Assembly: GCA_028709565.1 (NCBI GenBank)
Contig: JAQVWU010000039.1
Span: forward strand, 1-12,879
Reading direction: 5' to 3'
DNA from: Eubacteriales bacterium
Lineage (GTDB): Bacteria > Bacillota > Clostridia > Oscillospirales > CAG-272
Length of the DNA: 12,879 bases
Position 1 is the stretch's first letter; the number at the start of each line of letters is the position of its first letter. The notes under the pieces were generated by a model. It was given only the letters and a program-made list of their open reading frames with translations, did not search any database and was not told the DNA's origin. Positions 1 to 5,937 of the stretch are shown in pieces. The translations under genes and the position numbers were made by a program.

Positions 1-11
1 CGTAAAGATAC

Positions 12-34
12 GAGGAAATATTCCTCTTTTTTTT
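12..34 (+). terminator. Rho-independent terminator of a gene upstream of the window
   Basis: A 6-bp stem (GAGGAA at 12-17, TTCCTC at 21-26) with a 3-nt loop is followed directly by eight T residues at 27-34. This is the form of an intrinsic terminator for plus-strand transcription arriving from outside the window. The minus strand has no T-run after the hairpin. Confidence 0.7.
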
Positions 35-187
35 GAAAATCCGGACAAATTATGTGTCAGATACAAAAATCACATTTTCTATTACCTTATTGTGACAATT
101 CCGTTTTTTTAAAACCACTTGTGACACTCATGTCATATATAAATAAAAAAATAAAACCGTAATGGTAATACAGTTTAATACCGTAAT

Positions 188-216
188 ATTTTACACCATA
201 AATCCGCTTTTGTCAA
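188..216 (-). promoter_or_regulatory. Possible minus-strand sigma-A type promoter
   Basis: On the minus strand a perfect TTGACA (216-211) is followed after 17 bp by TAAAAT (193-188). It would drive transcription leftwards out of the window. No coding region with a ribosome binding site follows before position 1, so either the target lies outside or this is chance in AT-rich DNA. Confidence 0.25.
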
Positions 217-290
217 TCACCGGACAACATTTAAAGACGCTAAAAAACGACAAAAATACGCATAAAAGCTTATTTCTGACGAAAATATAT

Positions 291-316
291 TAAGCTGCAG
301 TTACAACTGCAGCTTA
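291..316. repeat. Perfect inverted repeat, possible terminator
   Basis: The arms TAAGCTGCAGTT (291-302) and AACTGCAGCTTA (305-316) are perfect reverse complements separated by 2 nt, so in RNA about a 10-bp stem with a 6-nt loop. On the minus strand the hairpin is followed by AATATATTTT, a weak U-tract. It could be a second terminator for the micropeptide gene at 335-430, or a protein-binding dyad. Confidence 0.45.
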
Positions 317-324
317 TTTATCTG

Positions 325-342
325 AAAAGCGGTTTTAACCGC
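325..342 (-). terminator. Probable terminator overlapping the micropeptide stop codon
   Basis: The minus strand reads GCGGTTAAAACCGC then TTTT. The palindrome (342-329) folds into a short GC-containing hairpin and the U-run occupies 328-325. The TAA stop of the small ORF lies in its centre. The stem is short, hence modest confidence. Confidence 0.4.
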
Positions 343-430
343 AGCAGGTGCAGAACAGGAATATAATTATCAAAATGATAATAAGACACCATATATTTTC
401 ATCGTCAAAGAGGTTGCAGAGACAATCCAT
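335..430 (-). CDS. Cys-rich single-pass membrane micropeptide, 31 aa (hypothetical)
   Basis: This short ORF runs from ATG at 430-428 to TAA at 337-335. The sequence shows three parts: a short polar N-terminus with a Cys-X-Cys (Cys3, Cys5) and an Asp-Asp-Glu patch, a Trp (residue 14), and a strongly hydrophobic Ile/Leu/Phe stretch at about residues 15-26, long enough for one membrane helix. It ends in CTCCG, giving six cysteines in 31 residues. A ribosome binding site reading GAAGGGAG lies 9 nt before the ATG, a possible promoter lies just upstream, and hairpins follow the stop. I do not recognise a named family, though small proteins with a CxC, an Ile-rich helix and a terminal Cys cluster occur in clostridial genomes. 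Coding status rests on the ribosome binding site, composition and flanking signals. The biased composition argues against a random ORF, but no homology was tested. Confidence 0.5.
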   Translation of the reverse strand: MDCLCNLFDDENIWCLIIILIIIFLFCTCCG

Positions 431-459
431 TATAATAAACTCCCTTCAAGTATAACCGG

Positions 460-488
460 ATTATACCGGTCTTTTATAATGTAAAGCG
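460..488 (-). promoter_or_regulatory. Possible promoter of the micropeptide gene
   Basis: A perfect TATAAT on the minus strand (465-460) lies 17 bp downstream of a weak -35 (CGCTTT, 488-483). The predicted transcript start, about 453, leaves a leader of roughly 20 nt that just holds the GAAGGGAG ribosome binding site. The -10 sits between two CCGG tetramers (456-459 and 466-469), which could be an operator. Confidence 0.3.
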
Positions 489-556
489 TTGTAGGTCACC
501 GCTTCTGTTATTATATTATGCGTGAGCGTATATTTTGTTCATTGACCTATGTTTAT

Positions 557-586
557 TATACGTCGGAATTATAATTTCGGCGTATA
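557..586. repeat. 30-bp imperfect palindrome upstream of the nrdD promoter
   Basis: Bases 557-571 and 572-586 form a continuous dyad; every opposed pair is Watson-Crick except two G-T positions (563/580 and 566/577). As RNA it would be a 13-bp stem with a 4-nt loop. No U-tract follows on either strand, so it looks more like an operator or a structured RNA element than a terminator. It lies about 70 bp upstream of the nrdD -35. Confidence 0.5.
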
Positions 587-654
587 TAATTAGTTATAGT
601 TATTATGTGAAAATCCGGCATGTATTTTCGTTTAATATTTTATGGCTCTATGTA

Positions 655-683
655 TTGACAAAGGGGTGTAAATACTATATAAT
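655..683 (+). promoter_or_regulatory. nrdD promoter (sigma-A / sigma-70 type)
   Basis: Perfect TTGACA (655-660) and perfect TATAAT (678-683) are separated by the optimal 17 bp, upstream of nrdD with no gene between. Transcription would start near 690, giving a leader of about 95 nt that contains an NrdR box. The consensus core implies high basal strength, which fits control by a repressor. Confidence 0.85.
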
Positions 684-687
684 AGGG
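672..687 (+). promoter_or_regulatory. NrdR box 1 (degenerate), overlapping the -10
   Basis: The 16 bases ATACTATATAATAGGG match about 11 of 16 positions of the NrdR consensus (ACACWATATATWGTGT). On its own it would be weak, but it starts exactly 32 bp before the strong box at 704-719, the roughly three-turn spacing known for paired NrdR boxes. It covers the -10, so bound NrdR would occlude RNA polymerase. Confidence 0.5.
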
Positions 688-703
688 TTGCAGTAAAATC
701 AAA

Positions 704-719
704 ACACAATATGTAGTGT
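704..719 (+). promoter_or_regulatory. NrdR box 2 (near-consensus)
   Basis: ACACAATATGTAGTGT matches the NrdR consensus (ACACWATATATWGTGT) at all but one position and is close to a perfect palindrome. NrdR is the ATP/dATP-sensing zinc-finger/ATP-cone repressor of ribonucleotide reductase genes, so its box directly upstream of nrdD is expected. It lies just after the predicted transcript start. The nrdR gene is not in this window. Confidence 0.85.
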
Positions 720-783
720 TTTCCGCGCCGAACCAAATACAAATAAACCGCAGCCGGCGCAGCGTAATCATGGGAGAATATTA

Positions 784-3111
784 ATGATAACCAAAATAAT
801 AAAAAGGGACGGCAGAGAAGCCGCCTTTAATATCGAAAAAATAGCCAACGCTATTTTTAAAGCCGAGCAGGCGGTGGGTGTCCAGGACTATAACGGCGCT
901 ATGAACCTTGCCTGTGAGGTTGCCCGGCGTGTTGAAGAGGAAACAGCCGAAGGACAGTATCCCGAGGTTGAACAGATACAAAACATGGTGGAAACGGTTC
1001 TCATCGAGCGCGGACACGCGCGTACCGCCAAAGAATTTATTCTCTACCGCGCCGAACGCACACGCATCCGCGAAATGAATACGCGCCTTATGAAAACATA
1101 TGAGGACCTGACCTTCAAAGCGGCCAGCGAAGTCGATGTAAAACGTGAGAACGCCAATATCGACGGCGATACCGCCATGGGAACCATGCTCAAATACGGT
1201 TCCGAAGGCGCAAAGCAGTTTTATGAGTTATATGTCCTCGACCCTAAGATATCCGCCGCCCACCGCAGCGGAGATATACACATTCACGACCTTGATTTCT
1301 ATACGCTGACCACCACATGCTGCCAGATTGACCTGCTGCGGCTTTTTAAAGACGGATTTTCAACCGGTCATGGGCACCTGCGGGAACCTCAGGATATACA
1401 AAGTTATTCCGCGCTGGCCTGTATTGCCATTCAAGCCAATCAAAATGACCAGCACGGCGGGCAAAGCATACCCAACTTTGATTACGGAATGACGGAGGGG
1501 ATAAAAAAGACCTACGCGAAACTCTTCAGGAAAAACCTTGCCAAGGCGGTCGATCTTATCTGTTATAACGGCGGCGGAGATCCGGCAGCTCTGTCGGAGG
1601 AAATGTAAACGCTGGCGCTTTCGCTGCCCGAACGCCCTTCGCTGCAAAATTCACCCGAATTCGAGACAGCGCTCAGCGATGAACTGGTCTCGCGTTTCGG
1701 TCCGGATAAATCAAACGAGATAATACACTTTCTGCGTCACTGGTGCGCCGAGGAAATTGAGCATGCCACCTACCAGGCAATGGAAGCGCTGATTCATAAC
1801 CTCAATACCATGCACTCGCGGGCGGGTGCGCAAATCCCCTTCAGTTCGATTAATTACGGCACCGACACCTCCCCTGAGGGACGCATGGTAATCCGCAATA
1901 TTCTGCTCGCCACCGAGGCGGGTCTGGGCAACGGTGAAACGCCAATATTCCCCATTCAGATATTTAAAATCAAAGAAGGGGTAAATTATAATCCGGGCGA
2001 CCCTAATTATGACCTTTTAAAACTCGCCTTCCGTACCTCGGCCAAACGGCTCTTTCCCAACTTCTCGTTTCTGGATGCCCCGTTCAACAAGGGGTTTTAT
2101 AAAGAAGGCGACTTAGATACCGAGGTCGCATACATGGGCTGCCGTACACGGGTTCTCGCCAATGTTTACGACCCCTCCCGCCAGACTACCGGCGGACGCG
2201 GCAATTTGAGTTTCACCTCGGTCAACCTGCCCCGAATCGCGATAAACGCGAAGGGAAATCTCGACTTATTCTTTGAAGACCTTGACCGAAAAATCGACCT
2301 GGTAATCGAACAGCTGCTCGCGCGTTTTAAAATTCAGGCGGGTAAAAAAGTACGGAACTTCCCGTTTCTCATGGGAGAGGGTATCTGGCTTAATTCGGAT
2401 AAACTGGGTCCCGACGACGAAATAGGCGAGGTTCTCAAGCACGGAACCCTTACCGTCGGATTTATAGGCCTTGCCGAAGCGCTCAAGGCGCTGACAGGCA
2501 AACACCACGGCGAAAGCGCGAAATCCCAAAATCTCGGCCTTGAGATTATCGCCCACATGCGCCGCCGCACCGATGAAATGTCCGAAAAATACAAGATGAA
2601 TTTTTCGCTGATAGCCACCCCCGCCGAGGGCCTTTCCGGTCGCTTTGTGCGCCTTGACAGGGAAAAGTTCGGAAAGATTGAGGGGGTAACCGACCGGGAG
2701 TATTATACCAACTCATTCCATGTCCCGGTATATCATAATATTTCTTATTACGAAAAAATAAACATCGAAGCGCCTTATCACGAGCTTACCAACGGAGGCC
2801 ATATTACCTATGTGGAGCTAGACGGAGATCCGCTGAACAACCTTGAGGCCTTTGAGTCGATAATCCGCCATATGAAGGAAAGCGGAATCGGATACGGTTC
2901 GATTAACCACCCGGTTGACCGGGACCCCGTCTGCGGTTTCAACGGAATTATCGGCAACGAGTGCCCCCGCTGCGGACGCCGGGAGGATGACGGACAGGGA
3001 CCGTTTGAACGCATCCGCCGCATAACCGGCTATCTTGTCGGCGCGCTTGACAAATGGAACAACGCAAAACTGGCGGAAGAGCGTGACCGTGTAAAACATA
3101 CCGAAATCTGA
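784..3111 (+). pseudogene. nrdD: Anaerobic (class III) ribonucleoside-triphosphate reductase, interrupted by one in-frame stop
   Basis: NrdD reduces ribonucleotides to deoxyribonucleotides with a glycyl radical and supplies DNA precursors without oxygen. One frame runs 776 codons, broken only by TAA at 1606-1608 (codon 275). Codons either side align in register with the family, so this is a substitution, not a frameshift. An ATP-cone occupies residues 1 to about 95, starting MITKIIKRDGREAAF. The barrel follows: HIHDLDFYTLTTTCCQ, the radical-transfer Cys453 in YMGCRT, and GNLSFTSVNLPR. The C-terminus has a zinc-type cluster (Cys717, Cys727, Cys730) and the glycyl-radical motif RITGYLVG (Gly749). 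The ATG at 784 has GGGAG 7 nt upstream. No good ribosome binding site precedes the ATG at 1780, so restart there is unlikely. The stop could be a recent nonsense mutation, from Gln, Glu or Lys by one base, or a sequencing error. Identity is secure; functional status is not. Confidence 0.9.
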
Positions 3112-3157
3112 ATATCCGAAACGATACAAAGCAAAGCGCGATAAAACAGAAAAACAT

Positions 3158-3200
3158 CGGCTCACATTCATCCGATTGCTGTGAGCCGTTTGTTTATTAT
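3158..3200. terminator. Bidirectional terminator between nrdD and the activase gene
   Basis: CGGCTCACA (3158-3166) pairs perfectly with TGTGAGCCG (3180-3188) around a 13-nt loop. The plus strand continues TTTGTTTATT; the minus strand continues into a T-rich tract, the complement of the A-rich bases at 3141-3157. It can therefore stop transcription from both convergent genes, as expected between 3111 and 3246. Confidence 0.75.
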
Positions 3201-3245
3201 ATAATTCCGTCCGCTTTACTTGCTTTTGGTTATACATCATAAAGG

Positions 3246-4049
3246 TCAGCTCTTGTCTGTTCCGGATTCCAGCGCCCTTCTTTTCGCTTCACCCAGGTTG
3301 TTGTATTCGAGCATCTCCCGTTTTTCGATTATACCGCTGTCCTTCCACGGTTCGAGAAAGTCTTCAATCGCCGCGAGATTTTCCGCTCCGTCGGTCTCGC
3401 CCGGTATAAGCGGGGTTCTTATCCATATTTTGGGTACTTTATGCCTGACGGCATATTCAAACAGGTACTCAAGATTGGCTTTAATCAATGTGTTGGGCGC
3501 GCCGGTCGACCTGCGGTGGTCCTCCGTGTCGGCAATTTTCATATCTGCGATGAACAGGTCACACCAGGGCAATACAGCATCAACCGCTGCCCGGGGTACA
3601 AACAGCGCGCTCTCGATTGCGGTGTGTATACCCGACCCCCGGCACCGGCGGAGCAGATCGGCACAGAAATCCGGGTTTGTCAGACATTCTCCGCCCGAGA
3701 GGGTTAGCCCGCCGTCCGTTCCGTAATAATGTCTGTCGCGCGACACATGGGCGAAAACTTCGTCGGAGGTCATTGTCCGGCCGCACATCAATCGCGCTTC
3801 GGCGGGGCAAACGGCGGCGCATTTGCCGCATTGACTGCAGCGGGCAGGGTCAGGACAGACCGCTGCGCATCGCCCGCAGCCTATGCAGCGCGTCTCGTAC
3901 CTCAATAACTGCGGGAAAGGGGATATTCCCTCAGGATTATGACACCATTTGCAGTTAAGGCTGCATCCCTTGACATATACAACGGTACGCACCCCCGGAC
4001 CGTCATGCAGCGAGGCGCGCTCTATATTAAAAATCACAGCTTCTGACAT
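3246..4049 (-). CDS. PflA-type glycyl-radical enzyme activase (radical SAM, two extra 4Fe-4S clusters)
   Basis: Enzymes of this family reductively cleave S-adenosylmethionine and draw a hydrogen from a glycine of a partner enzyme, creating its glycyl radical. The 267-residue protein begins with the family signature LHDGPGVRTVVYVKGC and the radical SAM triad CxxxCxxC (Cys29, Cys33, Cys36). Two ferredoxin-like Cys quartets follow (Cys55/58/61/65 and Cys71/74/77/81), then LTLSGGE (SAM-binding GGE at 119-121), DLFIADMK and a C-terminal LEYNNLGEAK. Length and layout match activases of PFL-like and other glycyl-radical enzymes better than the shorter NrdG, which lacks the ferredoxin insert. The gene is convergent with nrdD, the only glycyl-radical enzyme in the window, so NrdD is a possible but unproven partner. 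The residue after GGE is Cys where Pro is usual. The ribosome binding site (TAGGT region) is weak. Confidence 0.88.
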   Translation of the reverse strand: MSEAVIFNIERASLHDGPGVRTVVYVKGCSLNCKWCHNPEGISPFPQLLRYETRCIGCGRCAAVCPDPARCSQCGKCAAVCPAEARLMCGRTMTSDEVFAHVSRDRHYYGTDGGLTLSGGECLTNPDFCADLLRRCRGSGIHTAIESALFVPRAAVDAVLPWCDLFIADMKIADTEDHRRSTGAPNTLIKANLEYLFEYAVRHKVPKIWIRTPLIPGETDGAENLAAIEDFLEPWKDSGIIEKREMLEYNNLGEAKRRALESGTDKS

Positions 4050-4068
4050 ACCTATACCCGGTTATTAA

Positions 4069-4097
4069 AATTTACATATTATTAATAATTAAAGCAA
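4069..4097 (-). promoter_or_regulatory. Possible promoter of the activase gene
   Basis: On the minus strand TTGCTT (4097-4092) and TAAATT (4074-4069) are 17 bp apart, about 20 bp upstream of the activase ATG at 4049. The surroundings are very AT-rich, so chance matches are likely. Confidence 0.3.
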
Positions 4098-4196
4098 AAA
4101 ATTTCATTAACGCAAAATTCCGTTGCTGCAAGCGATTTTTTTACGGCAGCGCGCAATAACGCACAAAATATGCCGGAATATTTGTATATAATTAAT

Positions 4197-4225
4197 TTGC
4201 TTTTTCGTTTTTTCTATGATATACT
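4197..4225 (+). promoter_or_regulatory. Promoter of the SGNH hydrolase / DUF4358 unit
   Basis: TTGCTT (4197-4202) and TATACT (4220-4225) lie 17 bp apart. Predicted transcription starts near 4232. That is downstream of the in-frame ATG at 4170 and upstream of the ATG at 4299, which supports 4299 as the true start. Confidence 0.6.
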
Positions 4226-4298
4226 AATTTTACAAGCGCAATTTTCGCCGCGCGATTGCCGGCTTTACATATATTCCAAAGGACAGGTGCAAATACCG

Positions 4299-5375
4299 AT
4301 GCGAACCGGTACCTCACTTATTTACAGAATTTTTACATTTACATTATTTATAATATTATTAGCTTTTATTGCCGGCTCCCTCAATCTGACGGCAAAACGG
4401 GATTACAATACATTCAAACCATACAAATCGGATCTGTTGCCGCCTTCGCCCCACCCGTCTCCCATGGAGGCGTCAGCGTCCGACCTGCCAAACGGCGGTA
4501 TCGTCATGCCCGAACCGGATGAGACAACTCAACCCGTCGAGACCGAAGAACCCGACCAGAACGCTCAACCCGACGGGACCGAGGAACCGGACAAGAACGC
4601 GCAACCCGACGGGACCGAGGAACCGGACAAGAACGCGCAACCCGACGGGACCGAGGAACCGGACAAGAACGCGCAACCCGACGGGACCGAGGAACCGGAC
4701 AAAAATGCGGAGCCCGACGATGATACATGGTCATATACCTTTGCCTCTCAGCTGCCGCAAAGTCCTGCCGTTGATAAATCTTATTTTAAAAACGCCCTGT
4801 TCATAGGCGACTCGCGAACGGTGGGTTTTTGCAATTTCACCGGCATCTCCAAATATTGTTACGCGCGGGTATCGCTGAATATTAAAAGCGTTTTGACGAC
4901 CGAATTTATCGAGGACACCAGCGGTGATACACCGGTTGTCCGTACCGTTCTTGGTACCGTAAAAGAATATCCTCGGGCATTCGGAAAGATATACATAAGC
5001 TTCGGTGTAAACGAATACTCGTGGTCGGGAACAACATTTATCGCCTGCTATGAATATTTTATAAACGCGCTTCGCGATATATTGCCGGAGGATGTGCCGA
5101 TTTACGTTCAGTCGGTTCTCCCGGTTGAGGAAAGGGCGGCAGTCGAGAACGGATACCGGTTAAAGAACGACCAGCTGCATGCCTTTAATATACTGCTTTC
5201 CGATATGGCTCAGCGGCTTGATGTATATTTTGTAAACACCGCTCAGGCCATAACGGCAGCCGACTCTTTTTCCCTGCCGGTGGGACAGTCGGGCGACGGC
5301 GTGCACCTGAACAAAGCGGCTTGCGATACAATAATGGACTATCTGTTTACGCACACGGCGGAGGCGGGACGATAA
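4299..5375 (+). CDS. Membrane-anchored SGNH/GDSL-type hydrolase with a repeat linker
   Basis: This is a probable cell-surface esterase or acetyltransferase-like enzyme acting on wall or capsule polysaccharide; the substrate is unknown. The 358 residues contain a short basic N-terminus, one membrane helix (about 8-28, probably an uncleaved anchor), and a Pro/Glu/Asp-rich linker to about residue 145 with four copies of NAQPDGTEEPDK (88-135) plus a diverged one. A catalytic domain follows with the SGNH blocks: FIGDS (Ser172), SFGVNE (Gly236, Asn238) and DGVHL (Asp333, His336). All catalytic positions are present. The start at 4299 is chosen because AGGTG lies 9 nt upstream, the promoter lies at 4197-4225, and the hydrophobic helix then sits at the N-terminus; the ATG at 4170 lacks these. 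The lipoprotein gene follows after 24 bp in a likely two-gene operon. The acidic linker probably spans the cell wall. Confidence 0.85.
   Translation: MRTGTSLIYRIFTFTLFIILLAFIAGSLNLTAKRDYNTFKPYKSDLLPPSPHPSPMEASASDLPNGGIVMPEPDETTQPVETEEPDQNAQPDGTEEPDKNAQPDGTEEPDKNAQPDGTEEPDKNAQPDGTEEPDKNAEPDDDTWSYTFASQLPQSPAVDKSYFKNALFIGDSRTVGFCNFTGISKYCYARVSLNIKSVLTTEFIEDTSGDTPVVRTVLGTVKEYPRAFGKIYISFGVNEYSWSGTTFIACYEYFINALRDILPEDVPIYVQSVLPVEERAAVENGYRLKNDQLHAFNILLSDMAQRLDVYFVNTAQAITAADSFSLPVGQSGDGVHLNKAACDTIMDYLFTHTAEAGR
4524..4703 (+). repeat. 36-bp coding minisatellite (5 units) in the hydrolase linker
   Basis: Four nearly identical 36-bp units lie at 4560-4595, 4596-4631, 4632-4667 and 4668-4703, differing only by gct/gcg in the first and aag/aaa in the last. 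A diverged unit precedes them at 4524-4559 and a partial unit follows. Each adds 12 residues (NAQPDGTEEPDK) without changing frame. Near-identity at synonymous positions points to recent expansion by slippage or unequal crossing over. Confidence 0.95.
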
Positions 5376-5399
5376 TCAGAGAAACAGAAATAGAAATAT

Positions 5400-5873
5400 A
5401 TGAAAAAAACGACTTTAATAATCACTGTCATAATGATTTTATGCGCTCTCCTGTCATGCGGCGGCGAAGCGGCGGAAAACGAAAATGTAGTTATCGATAT
5501 AGAGCGGCTCGCTCTGGAGTTGAGCGCCGGTCTTCCCTTTGATGATGAGCTGATAAGACTTGATGACCAGGCCGTCGCTCTCAAATACGCCTTCGGGGGA
5601 GACTCCGCGGTCGTTTACGCGGGCAGCGGAGCCACACCCGAAATTGTGATTGCCGTGCAGTGTTCCGACCCGGAAGCGGCAGCAGACGCGGTTTTCAAAA
5701 TCGATGCTTTTATAAAAGAACAGATAATTCTGTTTACCGACTACAACAGTTCTCAGCTGCCAAAACTCAAAACAGCCTACCTGAACAGACACGGTCGTTA
5801 CGCGGTCTGCGCCGTCAGTTCGGACAGTTCGGATGCCAGGACGATAACCGAAAGTTGCGAGACGAAACCGTAA
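5400..5873 (+). CDS. DUF4358-type lipoprotein
   Basis: This is a small extracytoplasmic lipoprotein of unknown function. The 157 residues start with a lysine-containing signal peptide (MKKTTLIITVIMILCALLSC) ending in a lipobox, Leu-Leu-Ser-Cys20, so lipidation at Cys20 and outer-face anchoring are predicted. The mature part has the layout I associate with DUF4358: an acidic segment LPFDDELIRLDD, a central ALKYAFG...AVVYAGSGATPEIVIA stretch, a helix rich in Asp/Ala, then QLPKLKTAYLNRHGRYAVCAVSSD near the C-terminus. It lies 24 bp after the SGNH hydrolase gene and shares its promoter and terminator. Such lipoproteins are, from memory, often found beside SGNH hydrolases or MBOAT acyltransferases in Firmicutes, which suggests a joint role in modifying surface polymers. 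The ribosome binding site is weak, so translation may be coupled. The family call is from recalled pattern, not a search. Confidence 0.7.
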   Translation: MKKTTLIITVIMILCALLSCGGEAAENENVVIDIERLALELSAGLPFDDELIRLDDQAVALKYAFGGDSAVVYAGSGATPEIVIAVQCSDPEAAADAVFKIDAFIKEQIILFTDYNSSQLPKLKTAYLNRHGRYAVCAVSSDSSDARTITESCETKP

Positions 5874-5896
5874 TAAATTAAAAATAGCAAATATAT

Positions 5897-5936
5897 AAAA
5901 AACCGGAGGACCCGTTCAGGGCTACTCCGGTTTTTT
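5897..5936. terminator. Strong bidirectional terminator
   Basis: AAAAAACCGGAG (5897-5908) and CTCCGGTTTTTT (5925-5936) are perfect 12-bp complements, with a 16-nt loop that can form an inner CCC/GGG pairing. Both strands have a T6 arm. It lies between the lipoprotein stop (5873) and the minus-strand oxidoreductase stop (5938-5940) and ends both convergent units. Confidence 0.92.
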
Positions 5937-5937
5937 A

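Noticed and set aside
1606..1608. Programmed selenocysteine or pyrrolysine recoding of the nrdD stop
   Set aside because: Those use UGA and UAG; this is UAA. The position is a poorly conserved loop, not a catalytic site.
1538..1723. Frameshift explanation for the nrdD break, using the overlapping frame
   Set aside because: Direct reading of codons 1609-1779 in the original frame gives a family-like sequence (SPEFETALSDELVSRFG then ATYQAMEALIHNLN), so no shift is needed; the alternative frame is Arg-rich noise.
4170..4298. Longer N-terminus for the SGNH hydrolase from the ATG at 4170
   Set aside because: The promoter -10 (4220-4225) lies downstream of that ATG, and the ATG at 4299 has a ribosome binding site and puts the anchor helix at the N-terminus.
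4524..4703. Possible CRISPR array because of 36-bp repeats
   Set aside because: The units are contiguous with no spacers, translate in frame as NAQPDGTEEPDK and lie inside a clear gene.
4473..4806. Long open frames on both strands through the 36-bp repeats
   Set aside because: A repeat unit divisible by three with no stop in any frame keeps several frames open. These have Arg/Pro-rich or low-complexity products and no ribosome binding site; the real frame is the SGNH linker.
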